From positions 1 to 64,000 of the forward strand of contig NZ_JAHWDF010000003.1 in the NCBI RefSeq assembly GCF_019311235.1: DNA of 64,000 nt. The letters run 5' to 3'. The stretch is from Mesonia aestuariivivens. Its GTDB lineage: Bacteria; Bacteroidota; Bacteroidia; Flavobacteriales; Flavobacteriaceae. The notes beneath the pieces were generated by a model. It was given only the letters and a program-made list of their open reading frames with translations, did no database searches and had not been told where the DNA came from. Positions 15,761 to 28,580 of this stretch are shown here, in pieces. The position numbers and the translations under genes were made by a program. The first letter of the stretch is position 1. Every line of letters begins with the position of its first letter.

Positions 15761-18700
15761 TTAATTGTAATTAACTTCTTGTTTTTCTTCCATCATCTCA
15801 TCAAACTCTTCTTTAGAACCTACGATTATATTTTCGTATTCTCTTAAACCTGTTCCTGCAGGGATTCTATGCCCAACAATTACATTTTCTTTAAGACCTT
15901 CTAAAGTATCTACTTTACCACTTACAGCTGCTTCATTCAGTACTTTTGTAGTTTCCTGGAATGATGCTGCAGAGATAAATGATTTAGTTTGAAGTGATGC
16001 TCTGGTAATACCTTGTAGTATTGGAGTTGCCGTTGCCGGTTGCACGTCTCTAGCGTTTGCAAGATTTTTATCTTCTCTACGTAAAATAGAGTTTTCATCT
16101 CTTAACTCACGAGCCGTAACAATTTGTCCTGGTTTTAAGTTTGCACTATCACCAGCATCTTCAATTACCTTTTTACCAAAGATATCATCATTCTCTTCAA
16201 TGAAATCTGCTTTATGTATTAACTGATTTTCTAAGAAAATTGTATCGCCTGGATCTTGAATTCTAACTTTACGCATCATTTGACGTACTACAACCTCAAA
16301 GTGCTTATCGTTAATTTTCACCCCTTGTAAACGATATACTTCTTGAACTTCATTTACTAAATACTGTTGTACAGCACTTGGCCCTTTAATATTCAAGATA
16401 TCTTCTGGAGTAATAGAACCGTCTGACAAAGGCATTCCCGCTCTTACATAATCATTTTCTTGAACTAAGATTTGGTTAGAAAGTTTAACTAAATACTTTT
16501 TAACTTCACCTAATTTAGATTCAACGATAATTTCACGGTTACCACGTTTAATTTTACCGAAAGAGACCACACCATCAATTGCACTTACTACAGCTGGGTT
16601 TGAAGGATTACGTGCTTCGAATAACTCTGTTACACGAGGAAGACCTCCAGTAATATCCCCTGCTTTAGCAGATTTACGAGGAATCTTAACTAAAATTTTA
16701 CCAACTTTAATTTTCTCTTCATCATCTACCATTAAGTGAGCACCTACAGGTAAGTTATAAGAACGAATAATCTCATCCTTTTTACCCATAATTAATAATG
16801 TAGGGATTTTTTTCTTGTTTCTAGATTCAGAAATTACTTTCTCTTGGAAACCAGTTTGCTCATCTGTTTCTACTTGATAAGTTACACCTTGTTCAATATT
16901 ATCAAACTTGATCTTACCTGCAAATTCTGAGATAATAACTCCGTTATATGGATCCCATTGGCAGATAGTATCTCCTTTTTTAACCTTGTCTCCTGGTTTA
17001 ATAAATAATTGAGCTCCGTAAGGGATCACATTATTACTTAATGTAATACCTGTATTAGGATCTACAACTTTTAATTCTGAAGTTCTTGAGATCACAATTT
17101 CAGCTTCGCTACCATCTGGAGCTTCACCTTTAACTGTTTTAAGATCTTCAATCTCTCCTATACCATCAAACTTAGTTACTAATTTATTTTCTTCTGAAAT
17201 GTTTCCTGCAATACCACCCACGTGGAAGGTACGTAAGGTTAACTGTGTACCAGGCTCTCCAATAGATTGCGCAGCAACAACACCTACAGCTTCACCTTTT
17301 TGTACTGTTTTACCAGTAGCAAGGTTACGACCGTAACATTTCACACAAATTCCTTTTTTAGCTTCACAAGTTAATGCAGATCTAACTTCTACAGAATCTA
17401 AAGCTGAAGCTTTTACTTTTGAAACAATAGCATCGGTAATTTCGTCTCCAGATTTTGCAATTAGTTCTTGCGTGATTGGATCTACAATATCATTAAGTGC
17501 TGTACGACCTAAAATACGCTCCCCAAGAGATTCTACTATCTCTTCGTTTTTCTTAAGCGCTTTCATTTCGATACCTCTTAATGTACCACAATCTTCTTCA
17601 CCTACAATTACATCTTGTGAAACATCTACTAATCGACGTGTTAAGTAACCTGCATCTGCCGTTTTTAATGCGGTATCTGCAAGACCTTTACGAGCACCGT
17701 GAGTAGAGATAAAGTATTCAAGAATTGAAAGACCTTCTTTAAAGTTAGAAAGAATTGGGTTTTCAATAATTTCACCTCCACCTGAGTTAGATTTTTTAGG
17801 TTTCGCCATTAAACCACGCATACCAGTTAACTGACGAATTTGCTCTTTAGATCCACGTGCTCCAGAGTCTAACATCATAAATACTGAGTTAAATCCTTGC
17901 TTGTCTTCTCTAATACGCTTCATCGCTAATTCAGTTAAATTAGCATTGGTAGCAGTCCAAATATCAATTACTTGATTGTAACGCTCGTTGTTGGTAATAA
18001 GCCCCATATTATAGTTAGCCATAATACCTTCAACTTGCTCATTTGCATCATCGATCATCTCGTACTTTTCTTTAGGGATAATAATATCACCTAAAGAGAA
18101 AGATAAACCACCTCTAAATGCAAAACCATAACCAAGACTCTTAATTTTATCTAAGAATTCTCCTGTTTCAGGAACGCTGGTTACTTTTAAAATATTACCA
18201 ATAATATCTCTTAAAGATTTTTTGGTAAGTACTTCATTTATAAAACCTGCTTTTTCTGGTACTTCTTCGTTAAAAAGTACACGCCCTACAGTAGTAGCTA
18301 TAATTTGGTAAACCAACTCACCTTCTTCATTAAAGTCTTTAGCTCTTACTTTAATTGATGCGTTTAAGTCTACTTTCTTCTCGTTGTAAGCTATTTTAAC
18401 TTCTTCAAAAGAGTAAAAAGTTAAACCTTCACCTTTTACAACTTCCTCTGGAGTAGATTTTTTCTCCTTAGTCATATAATAAAGACCAAGTACCATATCC
18501 TGAGAAGGAACGGTTACTGGTGAACCATTAGCAGGATTTAAGATGTTATGTGAAGCCAACATTAATAATTGCGCTTCTAGAATAGCTTCTGGTCCTAATG
18601 GTAAGTGAACCGCCATTTGGTCACCATCAAAATCGGCATTAAATGCAGTACAAACTAATGGGTGTAATTGAATAGCTTTACCTTCAATTAATTTTGGTTG

Positions 18701-20062
18701 AAATGCTTGAATACCCAAACGGTGAAGTGTAGGCGCACGGTTTAGTAAAACTGGATGTCCTTTAAGAACATTTTCCAAGATATCCCAAACTACTGGTTCT
18801 TTTTTGTCTATGATTTTTTTAGCAGACTTTACCGTCTTTACAATTCCTCTTTCAATTAATTTTCTAATTACGAAAGGTTTGTAAAGTTCAGCAGCCATAC
18901 CTTTTGGCAAACCACATTCAAATAATTTCATCTCTGGTCCTACAACAATTACAGAACGAGCTGAATAATCTACACGTTTACCTAATAAGTTTTGACGAAA
19001 ACGACCTTGCTTACCTTTTAATGAATCTGAAAGCGATTTTAACGGACGGTTAGAATCAGTCTTTACTGCTGAAGATTTTCTGGTATTATCAAATAATGAA
19101 TCTACCGACTCTTGAAGCATACGTTTTTCATTACGTAAAATTACTTCAGGAGCTTTAATCTCCATTAATCTTTTAAGACGGTTATTTCTAATAATAACTC
19201 TTCTATAAAGATCATTTAAATCTGATGTAGCAAAACGACCACCATCTAAAGGCACTAAAGGACGTAATTCTGGTGGAATTACAGGTACAGCCTTCATAAT
19301 CATCCACTCTGGTCTGTTCTCTCTAGTCTTATTAGCATCACGAAAAGCTTCTACAACTTGTAAACGCTTTAAAGCTTCTGTTTTACGTTGTTTTGAAGTT
19401 TCGTTGTTTGCCTTGTGTCTTAATTCGTAAGATAATTCATCTAAATCAAGACGACGTAAAATTTCAATTAAACATTCAGCTCCCATTTTAGCGATAAACT
19501 TGTTTGGGTCTGAATCATCTAAATATAGATTTTCTTGCGGAAGACTTTCTAATACATTTAAGTACTCTTCTTCAGTTAAGAAATCCATTTTCTTTAGTGG
19601 CTCTCCTTCTTCATCTTTAGCTATACCCGCTTGAATTACTACGTAACGTTCGTAATAAATAATCATATCGAGTTTTTTAGAAGGAATTCCTAAAAGGTAT
19701 CCAATCTTATTAGGTAAAGAACGGAAATACCAAATATGTGCAACAGGTACTACTAAGTTAATGTGCCCAACTCTGTCTCTACGAACTTTCTTTTCAGTAA
19801 CTTCTACTCCACAACGGTCACAAACAATGCCTTTATACCTAATTCTTTTATATTTTCCACAAGCACACTCATAGTCTTTTACAGGACCAAAAATACGCTC
19901 ACAGAACAGACCGTCACGCTCAGGTTTGTGCGTACGGTAGTTAATAGTTTCAGGTTTTAAAACTTCACCTCTCGACTCAGATAGAATCGACTCGGGAGAA
20001 GCTAAACCTATAGAGATTTTATTAAATCTCTTTTGTGTATTCTTATCATTATTTCTTGCCAT
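15761..20062 (-). CDS. rpoC: RNA polymerase beta' subunit
   Basis: A 1433-residue largest catalytic subunit of RNA polymerase. The N-terminal zinc ribbon uses C66, C68, C81 and C84 (CACGKYKRI...CDRC). The active-site motif [15 protein letters not shown] carries the three magnesium-binding aspartates, and trigger loop and bridge helix sequences ([23 protein letters not shown]) are intact. A second zinc-site region ([13 protein letters not shown]) is present. It follows rpoB after 77 bases and is read from the supercluster. Confidence 0.98.
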   Translation of the reverse strand: MARNNDKNTQKRFNKISIGLASPESILSESRGEVLKPETINYRTHKPERDGLFCERIFGPVKDYECACGKYKRIRYKGIVCDRCGVEVTEKKVRRDRVGHINLVVPVAHIWYFRSLPNKIGYLLGIPSKKLDMIIYYERYVVIQAGIAKDEEGEPLKKMDFLTEEEYLNVLESLPQENLYLDDSDPNKFIAKMGAECLIEILRRLDLDELSYELRHKANNETSKQRKTEALKRLQVVEAFRDANKTRENRPEWMIMKAVPVIPPELRPLVPLDGGRFATSDLNDLYRRVIIRNNRLKRLMEIKAPEVILRNEKRMLQESVDSLFDNTRKSSAVKTDSNRPLKSLSDSLKGKQGRFRQNLLGKRVDYSARSVIVVGPEMKLFECGLPKGMAAELYKPFVIRKLIERGIVKTVKSAKKIIDKKEPVVWDILENVLKGHPVLLNRAPTLHRLGIQAFQPKLIEGKAIQLHPLVCTAFNADFDGDQMAVHLPLGPEAILEAQLLMLASHNILNPANGSPVTVPSQDMVLGLYYMTKEKKSTPEEVVKGEGLTFYSFEEVKIAYNEKKVDLNASIKVRAKDFNEEGELVYQIIATTVGRVLFNEEVPEKAGFINEVLTKKSLRDIIGNILKVTSVPETGEFLDKIKSLGYGFAFRGGLSFSLGDIIIPKEKYEMIDDANEQVEGIMANYNMGLITNNERYNQVIDIWTATNANLTELAMKRIREDKQGFNSVFMMLDSGARGSKEQIRQLTGMRGLMAKPKKSNSGGGEIIENPILSNFKEGLSILEYFISTHGARKGLADTALKTADAGYLTRRLVDVSQDVIVGEEDCGTLRGIEMKALKKNEEIVESLGERILGRTALNDIVDPITQELIAKSGDEITDAIVSKVKASALDSVEVRSALTCEAKKGICVKCYGRNLATGKTVQKGEAVGVVAAQSIGEPGTQLTLRTFHVGGIAGNISEENKLVTKFDGIGEIEDLKTVKGEAPDGSEAEIVISRTSELKVVDPNTGITLSNNVIPYGAQLFIKPGDKVKKGDTICQWDPYNGVIISEFAGKIKFDNIEQGVTYQVETDEQTGFQEKVISESRNKKKIPTLLIMGKKDEIIRSYNLPVGAHLMVDDEEKIKVGKILVKIPRKSAKAGDITGGLPRVTELFEARNPSNPAVVSAIDGVVSFGKIKRGNREIIVESKLGEVKKYLVKLSNQILVQENDYVRAGMPLSDGSITPEDILNIKGPSAVQQYLVNEVQEVYRLQGVKINDKHFEVVVRQMMRKVRIQDPGDTIFLENQLIHKADFIEENDDIFGKKVIEDAGDSANLKPGQIVTARELRDENSILRREDKNLANARDVQPATATPILQGITRASLQTKSFISAASFQETTKVLNEAAVSGKVDTLEGLKENVIVGHRIPAGTGLREYENIIVGSKEEFDEMMEEKQEVNYN

Positions 20063-20139
20063 AATATATGGTGCTAAAGAATTATTGTAATTTTAAATGA
20101 TAACTGTCGCCTTCAACTAAATAGCTGAAGACGATGTTA

Positions 20140-23100
20140 TTACTCTTCTAATCTTATATCTAAACCAAGACCTTTTAATTCATGCATCAATACATTAAAA
20201 GATTCTGGCAATCCTGGTTCTGGCATTGGCTCTCCTTTTACGATAGCTTCGTAAGTTTTAGCTCTACCGATTACATCATCAGACTTCACTGTTAAGATCT
20301 CACGTAGCGTAGCTGAAGCTCCATAAGCTTCTAGTGCCCATACCTCCATTTCACCAAAACGCTGACCACCAAATTGTGCTTTACCACCTAATGGTTGTTG
20401 AGTAATTAATGAGTAAGGTCCAATAGAACGTGCGTGCATCTTATCTTCAATCATATGTCCTAATTTCAACATATAAATCACACCTACTGTTGCACGTTGA
20501 TCGAAACGATCTCCTGTTCCTCCATCATAAAGATAAGTATGACCAAATCTTGGGATTCCTGCTTGGTCTGTTAAGTCGTTAATTTGATCTAACGTAGCAC
20601 CATCAAAAATTGGTGTTGCATACTTCTGACCTAATTTTTGACCTGCCCATCCAAGTACAGTTTCATAAATCTGACCAATATTCATACGTGATGGTACCCC
20701 AAGTGGATTTAATACAATATCTACTGGTGTTCCATCTTCTAAAAATGGCATATCTTCTTGACGAACTATTCTAGCCACAATACCTTTGTTACCGTGACGC
20801 CCCGCCATCTTATCACCAACTTTTAATTTACGCTTTTTAGCGATGTAAATTTTAGCTAGTTTTAGGATTCCAGAAGGAAGCTCATCTCCTACAGAAATGG
20901 TAAACTTCTCTCTTCTTAGGTTACCTTGAAGATCATTCTCTTTAATTTTATAGTTGTGAATTAAATCTGCAACAAGAGTATTTATATGATCATCTGTACT
21001 CCACGTACCTTGAGTTAAATGTACATAGTCATCTACAGAGTTTAACATTTTAAGTGTATACTTTTTACCCTTTGGTAAAATATCTTCACCTAAATCATTT
21101 TTCACTCCTTGTGCAGTCTTACCTCCAACAATTGCGAAAAGCTTATCGATTAACTCATTACGAAGTTCTTCAAACTTCACTCTGTATTTGTCTTCTAATC
21201 TTGCAATATCTTCTTTATCCTGAGCACGTTTACGTTTATCTTTAACCGCTCTAGCAAAAAGTTTTTTATTGATCACAACACCATTTAATGACGGAGAAGC
21301 TTTTAAAGAAGCATCTTTTACATCGCCGGCTTTATCACCAAAAATTGCACGAAGTAATTTTTCTTCTGGTGTTGGGTCTGATTCTCCTTTTGGAGTAATC
21401 TTACCAATTAAAATATCACCAGGTTTTACTTCTGCTCCAATACGAATCATTCCATGCTCATCAAGGTCTCTTGTAGCATCTTCTGATACGTTTGGAATAT
21501 CATTTGTTAATTCTTCATTTCCTAATTTAGTATCTCTAACTTCTAAAGAATACTCATCAATATGAATAGAAGTAAAAATATCTTCTCTTACTACTTTTTC
21601 TGAGATTACAATCGCATCCTCAAAGTTATACCCTTTCCAAGGCATAAAAGCAACTTTCATATTTCTACCTAAAGCTAGTTCTCCTTCTTCAGTTGCGTAA
21701 CCTTGACAAAGTACTTGACCTTTTTCAACTCTATCTCCAACTCTTACGATTGGTTTTAAGTTTACAGAAGTACCTTGGTTAGTTTTTCTAAACTTGATAA
21801 GATTGTATGATTTTGAATCAGATTCAAAACTTACCATACGCTCTTCATCAGTACGGTCGTATTTTATTGTTACTTGTCTAGCATCTACATATTCTACGGT
21901 ACCTGCTCTTTCAGCATTTATTAATACACGTGAATCTGAAGCTACCTGACGCTCAAGACCTGTTCCTACAATTGGAGAATCTACTCTTAATAACGGTACA
22001 GCCTGACGCATCATGTTAGATCCCATTAATGCACGGTTTGCATCATCATGCTCTAAGAATGGAATTAAAGATGCCGAAATAGATGAAATCTGGTTTGGTG
22101 CAACATCAGTAAAATGAACCTCACTTGGATCTACTACTGGGAAGTCACCTTCCATACGTGCAATAACCTTATCGGTATCTATTTCTCCATCATCTTTTAA
22201 AGGAATATTTGCTTGTGCGATTAATTTTCCTTCTTCTTCTTCAGCAGAAAAATAAACTGGTTCATTGATAATATCAAGTTTACCATTTTCTACTTTACGG
22301 TAAGGAGTTTCAATGAATCCCATTCCGTTAACTTTCGCATATACTGAAAGTGAAGAAATTAAACCAATGTTTGGACCCTCAGGAGTTTCGATAGGGCAAA
22401 GACGACCGTAATGTGTATAGTGAACATCACGAACCTCAAAACCTGCTCTTTCTCTAGAAAGACCACCTGGTCCTAATGCAGAAAGACGACGCTTATGTGT
22501 AATCTCTGCTAATGGATTGGTCTGATCCATAAATTGAGACAACTGGTTGGTACCAAAGAAAGAATTAATAACAGAAGAAAGTGTCTTCGCGTTAATTAAA
22601 TCTATTGGTGTAAACACTTCGTTATCTCTTACATTCATACGCTCACGAATAGTACGTGCCATACGAGCAAGACCTACACCAAATTGTTGAGATAATTGCT
22701 CACCTACAGTTCTAACACGACGGTTAGAAAGGTGATCAATATCATCTATTTCTGCTTTTGAGTTGATTAACTCAATTAAATATTTTATAATGGTTATAAT
22801 ATCTTGCTTAGTAAGCACCTGCTTATCCATCTCGATATTAAGACCTAATTTTTTATTCATTCGGTAACGACCTACCTCACCTAGATTATAACGTTGGTCA
22901 GAGAAGAATAATTTATCAATAATTCCTCTTGCTGTTTCTTCGTCTGGCGGCTCTGCGTTACGTAATTGTCTATAGATGTGCTCTACCGCCTCTTTTTCTG
23001 AATTGGTAGGATCTTTTTGTAGCGTATTATGAATAATTGCATAATCGCCTGTTGAGTTATCTTCTTTATGAAGAAGAATAGTTTTAGTTCCCGTCTCTAA

Positions 23101-23952
23101 AATTTCCTCAATGTGATCTTTATCTAACTCGGTATCACGATCTAATACAATTTCATTTCTTTCTATAGAAACTACTTCACCTGTATCTTCATCTACAAAA
23201 TCTTCGTACCAAGTATTAAGAACACGAGCCGCTAGTTTACGGCCTAATACTTTTTTAAGACCAGATTTAGAAACCTTTACTTCTTCTGCAAGGTCAAAAA
23301 TTTCTAAAATATCTTTATCTCTTTCAAACCCGATTGCACGGAAAAGAGTTGTTACTGGTAATTTTTTCTTTCTATCGATATAAGCATACATTACGCTGTT
23401 AATATCGGTAGCAAATTCAATCCAAGATCCTTTAAAAGGAATAACTCTTGCTGAATATAATTTTGTTCCATTCGCATGGAAAGATTGTCCAAAGAATACT
23501 CCTGGAGAACGGTGTAATTGAGAAACTACAACACGTTCTGCACCATTTATACAGAAAGTTCCGCTAGGTGTCATATAAGGAATTGTACCTAAATACACAT
23601 CTTGAACGATAGTTTCAAAATCTTCGTGCTCTGGATCGGTACAATAAAGTTTTAATCTTGCCTTTAATGGCACGCTATATGTTAACCCTCGCTCGATACA
23701 TTCTTGGATAGAATAACGAGGTGGATCTACAAAATAATCTAAAAACTCTAATACAAATTGGTTACGGGTATCCGTAATTGGGAAGTTCTCCATGAAGGTA
23801 TTGTATAACCCTTCATTTCCCCTTTCTTCTGATTTGGTTTCTAATTGAAAGAAGTCCTGAAATGATTTTATCTGGATATCAAGAAAATCCGGGTAATCAG
23901 GTCTGTTCTTTACAGAAGAGAAATTCAATCTTTCAGTTTGCTTTTCTAACAT
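20140..23952 (-). CDS. rpoB: RNA polymerase beta subunit
   Basis: A 1270-residue second-largest subunit. The rifampicin pocket around residues 466-500 reads [13 protein letters not shown] then [13 protein letters not shown], with D476, H486 and S491 all in the sensitive-type state, so the sequence predicts rifampicin susceptibility. The DNA/hybrid-binding end [18 protein letters not shown] is intact. The length is typical of Bacteroidota. It lies between rplL and rpoC, with an imperfect hairpin upstream that may adjust RNA polymerase relative to L10/L12 expression. Confidence 0.98.
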   Translation of the reverse strand: MLEKQTERLNFSSVKNRPDYPDFLDIQIKSFQDFFQLETKSEERGNEGLYNTFMENFPITDTRNQFVLEFLDYFVDPPRYSIQECIERGLTYSVPLKARLKLYCTDPEHEDFETIVQDVYLGTIPYMTPSGTFCINGAERVVVSQLHRSPGVFFGQSFHANGTKLYSARVIPFKGSWIEFATDINSVMYAYIDRKKKLPVTTLFRAIGFERDKDILEIFDLAEEVKVSKSGLKKVLGRKLAARVLNTWYEDFVDEDTGEVVSIERNEIVLDRDTELDKDHIEEILETGTKTILLHKEDNSTGDYAIIHNTLQKDPTNSEKEAVEHIYRQLRNAEPPDEETARGIIDKLFFSDQRYNLGEVGRYRMNKKLGLNIEMDKQVLTKQDIITIIKYLIELINSKAEIDDIDHLSNRRVRTVGEQLSQQFGVGLARMARTIRERMNVRDNEVFTPIDLINAKTLSSVINSFFGTNQLSQFMDQTNPLAEITHKRRLSALGPGGLSRERAGFEVRDVHYTHYGRLCPIETPEGPNIGLISSLSVYAKVNGMGFIETPYRKVENGKLDIINEPVYFSAEEEEGKLIAQANIPLKDDGEIDTDKVIARMEGDFPVVDPSEVHFTDVAPNQISSISASLIPFLEHDDANRALMGSNMMRQAVPLLRVDSPIVGTGLERQVASDSRVLINAERAGTVEYVDARQVTIKYDRTDEERMVSFESDSKSYNLIKFRKTNQGTSVNLKPIVRVGDRVEKGQVLCQGYATEEGELALGRNMKVAFMPWKGYNFEDAIVISEKVVREDIFTSIHIDEYSLEVRDTKLGNEELTNDIPNVSEDATRDLDEHGMIRIGAEVKPGDILIGKITPKGESDPTPEEKLLRAIFGDKAGDVKDASLKASPSLNGVVINKKLFARAVKDKRKRAQDKEDIARLEDKYRVKFEELRNELIDKLFAIVGGKTAQGVKNDLGEDILPKGKKYTLKMLNSVDDYVHLTQGTWSTDDHINTLVADLIHNYKIKENDLQGNLRREKFTISVGDELPSGILKLAKIYIAKKRKLKVGDKMAGRHGNKGIVARIVRQEDMPFLEDGTPVDIVLNPLGVPSRMNIGQIYETVLGWAGQKLGQKYATPIFDGATLDQINDLTDQAGIPRFGHTYLYDGGTGDRFDQRATVGVIYMLKLGHMIEDKMHARSIGPYSLITQQPLGGKAQFGGQRFGEMEVWALEAYGASATLREILTVKSDDVIGRAKTYEAIVKGEPMPEPGLPESFNVLMHELKGLGLDIRLEE

Positions 23953-24061
23953 CTATGGACGGAATTTGAGGTTTTCAGCTTTAAAAATTAAAGTTGAAAG
24001 CACATAATTAACTTTATAAAATAACGTGCAAATATTGCACAAACGCATAAATACGCAAAAG

Positions 24062-24099
24062 GGTTTAGACCTTCAGGATTACATCCTGAGGCCTAAACC
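24062..24099 (-). terminator. Attenuator-like hairpin between rplL and rpoB
   Basis: GGTTTAG (24062-24068) pairs with CTAAACC (24093-24099), and TCAGGAT (24073-24079) with ATCCTGA (24083-24089), giving a long, interrupted stem followed by CCCTTTTGCG on the minus strand. Its place matches the rplJL-rpoBC attenuator of other bacteria, where partial readthrough sets the ratio of polymerase to ribosomal protein. Confidence 0.7.
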
Positions 24100-24121
24100 T
24101 AAATAATATTGCTTGTTAAGC

Positions 24122-24496
24122 TTACTTAAGCTCAACCTCAGCTCCTGCTTCTTCTAATTGTGCTTTTAATGCTTCAGCTTCGTCTTTAGAAACTGCTTCT
24201 TTAACTGGAGCTGGCGCACCATCTACCAATCCTTTAGCGTCTTTAAGACCTAAACCAGTAAGTTCTTTTACTAATTTAACAACAGCTAATTTAGATCCTC
24301 CTGCAGCTTTAAGAATTACATCAAATTCTGTTTGCTCTTCAGCAGCATCTTCACCACCTGCAGCTCCACCAGCTACAGCTACTGCAGCAGCAGCAGGCTC
24401 AATACCATATTCTTCTTTTAAAATATCAGCTAATTCATTAACTTCTTTTACTGTTAAGTTAACTAATTGCTCTGCGAAATCTTTTAAATCTGCCAT
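24122..24496 (-). CDS. rplL: Ribosomal protein L7/L12
   Basis: A 124-residue stalk protein. An N-terminal dimerisation helix ([25 protein letters not shown]) is joined by an alanine/glycine-rich hinge (about residues 35-52) to the C-terminal domain ([32 protein letters not shown]). The stalk recruits EF-Tu, EF-G, IF2 and RF3 to the 50S subunit. It is cotranscribed with rplJ, 55 bases downstream. Confidence 0.97.
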   Translation of the reverse strand: MADLKDFAEQLVNLTVKEVNELADILKEEYGIEPAAAAVAVAGGAAGGEDAAEEQTEFDVILKAAGGSKLAVVKLVKELTGLGLKDAKGLVDGAPAPVKEAVSKDEAEALKAQLEEAGAEVELK

Positions 24497-24551
24497 TTTC
24501 TATCGTTTTAAAATGTTTTATTTATAATTATTAAAAAGTGCGTACTATTTT

Positions 24552-25073
24552 CTAACTTTCTTTTTCAGAAAGCGTTTTTAAGATACCTGCAATTTTACCG
24601 CCACCAGATTTAAGTGCTGAAATAACATTCTTAGTTGGTGATTGCAATAATCCGATAATATCTCCAATAACCTCTTCTTTAGATTTAATGCTAGAAAGAG
24701 TTTCTAAATACTCATCTCCTACATAAATTGCTTCATCAATAAAAGCTCCTTTAAGAATTGGTTTTTCGTTCTTTTTTCTAAATTCTTTGATTACTTTAGC
24801 TGGTGCGTTACCAGTTTCAGAAATCATAATAGATGTATTGCCTTTTAAAGTTGATGGTAACTCACCGAATTCTTTTTCAGAAGCTTCCATCGCTTTTGCT
24901 AGCAATGTATTTTTAACTACCGATAATTTGATATCTGCTTTAAAACAAGCTCTTCTTAAATTAGAAGTTGTGCCAGCATCTAAACCAGAAATATCTGCTA
25001 AATAAATCGTTGAAGTATCAGCTAACTGGGCAGTTAAATCTTTTATTACTTGTGATTTTTCTTCTCTTGTCAT
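24552..25073 (-). CDS. rplJ: Ribosomal protein L10
   Basis: A 173-residue protein forming the base of the L7/L12 stalk. TREEKSQVIKDL at the N terminus binds 23S rRNA, and the C-terminal helix (about residues 140-173) carries the L12 dimers. In many bacteria L10-L12 represses its own operon through the rplJ leader; here only ten bases separate it from rplA, so any such site would lie in the rplA end or the earlier leader. Confidence 0.97.
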   Translation of the reverse strand: MTREEKSQVIKDLTAQLADTSTIYLADISGLDAGTTSNLRRACFKADIKLSVVKNTLLAKAMEASEKEFGELPSTLKGNTSIMISETGNAPAKVIKEFRKKNEKPILKGAFIDEAIYVGDEYLETLSSIKSKEEVIGDIIGLLQSPTKNVISALKSGGGKIAGILKTLSEKES

Positions 25074-25083
25074 AATAATTTAA

Positions 25084-25782
25084 TTATTGCTCAGTAAACC
25101 TTTTAGTATCAATTTCAACACTCGGGCTCATAGTACTAGACATATGTATACTTTTAATATAAATACCTTTAGCAGCCTGAGGTTTCAATTTTACAAGCGT
25201 AGTTAATAATTCTCTTGCGTTACCTGCAATTTTTTCAGCATCAAAAGATGCTTTACCAACTGCTGCATGAACTATACCAGTTTTATCAACTTTAAAGTCA
25301 ATTTTACCAGCTTTCACATCAGATACTGCTTTCGCAACATCCATAGTAACTGTACCAGTTTTTGGGTTTGGCATTAAACCTCTAGGACCTAATATTCTAC
25401 CTAAAGGACCTAATTTACCCATTACACTAGGCATTGTTACAATAACGTCTACATCTGTCCAACCACCTTTAATTTTCTCAAGGTATTCATCAAGACCAAC
25501 GTAATCTGCACCAGCATCTTTAGCTTCTTGTTCTTTATCAGGAGTTACCAAAGCTAAAACTTTCACATCTTTACCAGTACCGTGTGGTAATGTAACCACA
25601 CCTCTAACCATTTGATTAGCTTTACGTGGATCTACATTTAAACGAACTGCTAAATCTACAGAAGGATCAAAGTTTACACTAGATATTTCTTTTATTAAAG
25701 CAGAAGCTTCAGCTACAGTATACAACTTAGAATTATCAAGCTTAGCCTGAACTTCTTTTTGCTTTTTTGTTAATTTTGCCAT
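25084..25782 (-). CDS. rplA: Ribosomal protein L1
   Basis: A 232-residue L1 stalk protein, complete across both domains, with the signature [28 protein letters not shown] (in parts: [19 protein letters not shown]). It promotes release of E-site tRNA and in other bacteria represses the L11-L1 operon by binding its leader. It follows rplK after 19 bases. Confidence 0.97.
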   Translation of the reverse strand: MAKLTKKQKEVQAKLDNSKLYTVAEASALIKEISSVNFDPSVDLAVRLNVDPRKANQMVRGVVTLPHGTGKDVKVLALVTPDKEQEAKDAGADYVGLDEYLEKIKGGWTDVDVIVTMPSVMGKLGPLGRILGPRGLMPNPKTGTVTMDVAKAVSDVKAGKIDFKVDKTGIVHAAVGKASFDAEKIAGNARELLTTLVKLKPQAAKGIYIKSIHMSSTMSPSVEIDTKRFTEQ

Positions 25783-25801
25783 TTCTTAGTTTCTTTTTAG
25801 A

Positions 25802-26239
25802 TTAAAATGGTGCATCACCTTTTACTGTTATTCCCATAGAACGTGCTGTACCAGCAACCATCTTCATAGCAGACTCAACAGTAAATGCATTAAGGTCTTG
25901 CATTTTATCTTCTGCAATCGCTTTTACCTGATCCCAAGAAATACTCGCTACTTTCTTACGGTTAGGTTCTCCTGAACCCTTTTTAGTTTTTGCTGCTTCC
26001 ATAATTTGAACAGCTGCTGGAGGAGTCTTGATTACAAAATCAAAAGATTTATCCTTGTATACTGTAATAGCAACAGGTAAAACTTTTCCTTGTTTATCTT
26101 GAGTTCTACCATTGAATTGCTTACAGAATTCCATGATATTTACCCCGGCAGCACCTAAAGCAGGTCCAACTGGTGGAGACGGGTTAGCCGCACCTCCGCG
26201 CACTTGTAATTTTACAACCTTACTTACTTCTTTTGCCAT
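25802..26239 (-). CDS. rplK: Ribosomal protein L11
   Basis: A 145-residue GTPase-centre protein with the proline-rich N-terminal [22 protein letters not shown] and the rRNA-binding C-terminal [10 protein letters not shown]. It is the target site for thiopeptides and is needed for RelA activation. The 79-base gap upstream of it is AT-rich with no clear promoter, so it is read with nusG. Confidence 0.97.
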   Translation of the reverse strand: MAKEVSKVVKLQVRGGAANPSPPVGPALGAAGVNIMEFCKQFNGRTQDKQGKVLPVAITVYKDKSFDFVIKTPPAAVQIMEAAKTKKGSGEPNRKKVASISWDQVKAIAEDKMQDLNAFTVESAMKMVAGTARSMGITVKGDAPF

Positions 26240-26318
26240 TTTTTAAAAATTTAATTTGAATTATTAATTAAAAAAGTGGAAGCATTAATAACAATAATTC
26301 TATATAAGTGTAACAATT

Positions 26319-26870
26319 CTAAACTTTTTCTACTTGCATATAACTCAATTCTAATGGTGTTTTTCTTCCAAAAATCTTCACCATCACTTCAAGCTTACGC
26401 TTTTCTTCATTTACTTTTTCAACAGTTCCATTAAAACCATTAAAAGGACCATCGATTACTTTTATCGTTTCTCCTACATTATAAGGTATAACTACATTAT
26501 CTTGTCTAACCGATAACTCATCAACCTTACCTAGCATTCTATTTACCTCAGACATTCTTAACGGCACTGGGTCACCTCCTTTAGTTTCACCTAAAAAACC
26601 AATCACACCATTAATACCCTTTATCACGTGAGGAACCTCACCTTCTAAAGCCGCCTGAACCATAATATAGCCCGGAAAATATACACGCTCTTTATTGATC
26701 TTCTTTCCGTCTCTAACCTGAACCACTTTTTCAGTAGGAACTAAAATCTGCTCAATATAATCTTCTAATCCTTGGTGAGCGATTTCTTTCTCTATGTAGT
26801 CTTTAATCTTATTCTCTTGACCACTTACAGATCTTACCACATACCATTTTTTCGCTTTATTCTCTGCCAT
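26319..26870 (-). CDS. nusG: Transcription elongation/antitermination factor NusG
   Basis: A 183-residue NusG. The NGN domain begins KKWYVVRSVSGQENKIKDYIEKE, and the KOW domain holds IKVIDGPFNGFNGTVEKVNEEKRKLEVMV. It binds the RNA polymerase clamp and, through the KOW domain, Rho or ribosomal protein S10. It also acts with NusB and S10 at boxA in rRNA antitermination, which is relevant to the leader at the left edge. The gap to secE is 12 bases. Confidence 0.97.
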   Translation of the reverse strand: MAENKAKKWYVVRSVSGQENKIKDYIEKEIAHQGLEDYIEQILVPTEKVVQVRDGKKINKERVYFPGYIMVQAALEGEVPHVIKGINGVIGFLGETKGGDPVPLRMSEVNRMLGKVDELSVRQDNVVIPYNVGETIKVIDGPFNGFNGTVEKVNEEKRKLEVMVKIFGRKTPLELSYMQVEKV

Positions 26871-26882
26871 ATACTAGTAATC

Positions 26883-27080
26883 TTATGATTTAACCCAGTT
26901 AAAATACTGCTCAATTAAAGAACTAAAAACCTTATCAACACCAAAAATCAGTAAAGAAAAAATAACTGAAAATACAAGTACGATTACGGTTAGTTTTTGT
27001 GCTTCTGCATAAGAAGGCCAAGTAACATGATTCTTTAACTCATTGTAAGACTCTGATATGTAGTTTACGATTCCTGCCAT
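26883..27080 (-). CDS. secE: Preprotein translocase subunit SecE
   Basis: A 65-residue single-helix form of SecE. An amphipathic cytoplasmic segment (YISESYNELKNHVTWPSYAEAQKLT) precedes one membrane helix (about residues 31-50). It clamps the SecY channel. The short form is usual outside the enterobacteria. It lies between tRNA-Trp and nusG, the widely conserved position. Confidence 0.95.
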   Translation of the reverse strand: MAGIVNYISESYNELKNHVTWPSYAEAQKLTVIVLVFSVIFSLLIFGVDKVFSSLIEQYFNWVKS

Positions 27081-27152
27081 TATATCTATATATTAAAAAA
27101 CTTTAATTAAAAATTAAAGTTTAAATAAATTCAGAAAATTAATTCTAAAAAG

Positions 27153-27225
27153 CACGGGTTGAGAGGCTCGAACTCCCGACACCTGGTTTTGGAGACCAGT
27201 GCTCTACCAACTGAGCTAAACCCGT
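27153..27225 (-). tRNA. tRNA-Trp (CCA)
   Basis: A 73-base cloverleaf. Acceptor ACGGGTT/AACCCGT, anticodon stem CTGGT/ACCAG with loop CTCCAAA (anticodon CCA), T-loop TTCGAGC, discriminator G. CCA is not encoded. It lies between tuf and secE. Confidence 0.97.
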
Positions 27226-27231
27226 AAATAT

Positions 27232-27269
27232 AAGCTAAGGTATTTTAAAGTATCAAAATACCTTAGCTT
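27232..27269 (-). terminator. Long perfect hairpin after tuf
   Basis: AAGCTAAGGTATTTT (27232-27246) and AAAATACCTTAGCTT (27255-27269) make a 15-pair perfect stem with an eight-base loop, ending 14 bases after the tuf stop on the minus strand. No long T-run follows, so it may be an RNA-processing or mRNA-stabilising stem as well as a partial terminator before tRNA-Trp. Confidence 0.65.
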
Positions 27270-27283
27270 TTAAATATCTAAAA

Positions 27284-28471
27284 TTAGTCTAAAATTTCAG
27301 TTACCTGACCAGCACCTACTGTTCTACCTCCTTCACGGATAGCAAAACGTAAACCTACATTCATAGCAATAGTCTGAATAAGCTCAACAGTAATAGTTAA
27401 GTTATCACCAGGCATCACCATTTCTACACCATCAGGCAAGTTAATAGTACCAGTAACATCAGTTGTTCTTACATAAAACTGAGGACGGTAGTTATTATGG
27501 AATGGAGTGTGACGTCCACCTTCTTCTTTTTTCAAGATATAAACCTCAGCTTTAAATTTAGCATGTGGAGTTACAGATCCAGGCTTAGTAATTACCATAC
27601 CTCTAGAAATCTGAGACTTCTCAATACCTCTTAATAAGATACCAGCGTTATCTCCTGCTTCACCTCTAGCCAAAATCTGACGGAACATCTCAATACCAGT
27701 AATAGTAGAAGTTAATTTTTCAGCTCCCATACCGATAATTTCCACAGGATCTCCAGTATTAGCTACACCAGTTTCAATACGACCAGTTGCTACAGTACCA
27801 CGACCTGTAATAGAGAATACATCTTCAATAGGCAATAAGAAAGGCTTATCTACATCACGCTCTGGTAATTCAATCCAGTTATCAACTGCTTCCATTAATT
27901 CTAAAACAGTCTGAACCCATTTATCTTCACCTTCTAAAGCTCCTAAAGCAGAACCAGAAACAACAGGACCATTATCACCATCATACTCATAGAAAGAAAG
28001 TAAATCCCTAACTTCCATTTCCACTAACTCTAAAAGCTCCTCATCATCAACTAAATCAACTTTGTTTAAGAAAACAACGATTCTAGGAATTCCTACCTGA
28101 CGACCTAAAAGGATATGCTCACGAGTTTGAGGCATAGGACCATCTGTTGCTGCAACAACTAAGATAGCACCATCCATCTGAGCAGCACCAGTAACCATAT
28201 TCTTTACATAATCGGCGTGACCTGGACAGTCAACGTGTGCGTAGTGACGGTTAGCAGTCGCGTATTCTACGTGAGAAGAGTTAATTGTAATACCTCTTTC
28301 TTTTTCTTCCGGAGCATTATCAATTTGATCAAAAGCAGAAGCTTCTGAATATCCTGCATCCGCTAATACTTTAGTAATCGCTGCAGTTAAAGTTGTTTTT
28401 CCGTGATCTACGTGTCCAATTGTACCTATATTTAAGTGCGGTTTGGAACGATCATAAGTTTCCTTTGCCAT
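27284..28471 (-). CDS. tuf: Elongation factor Tu
   Basis: A 395-residue GTPase delivering aminoacyl-tRNA to the ribosome. P-loop GHVDHGKTT (19-27), switch [18 protein letters not shown], and domains II and III are complete. It is the only tuf in the window and lies in the tufB-type position, after four tRNA genes and before tRNA-Trp and secE. The 109 bases upstream to tRNA-Thr hold no obvious separate promoter. Confidence 0.98.
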   Translation of the reverse strand: MAKETYDRSKPHLNIGTIGHVDHGKTTLTAAITKVLADAGYSEASAFDQIDNAPEEKERGITINSSHVEYATANRHYAHVDCPGHADYVKNMVTGAAQMDGAILVVAATDGPMPQTREHILLGRQVGIPRIVVFLNKVDLVDDEELLELVEMEVRDLLSFYEYDGDNGPVVSGSALGALEGEDKWVQTVLELMEAVDNWIELPERDVDKPFLLPIEDVFSITGRGTVATGRIETGVANTGDPVEIIGMGAEKLTSTITGIEMFRQILARGEAGDNAGILLRGIEKSQISRGMVITKPGSVTPHAKFKAEVYILKKEEGGRHTPFHNNYRPQFYVRTTDVTGTINLPDGVEMVMPGDNLTITVELIQTIAMNVGLRFAIREGGRTVGAGQVTEILD

Positions 28472-28580
28472 AATTAATACTTATTTAATCTTAGTTATAT
28501 ATTAGTGTTCAATTTATATAAACATAAAACTCAACAACATTATATGCTGTCAAGTATAAGTTGAAAATGAATTCAACTAG

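Noticed and set aside
21269-21565. A 98-residue frame opposite rpoB
   Set aside because: It is the antisense of a strongly conserved part of rpoB and has no recognisable features.
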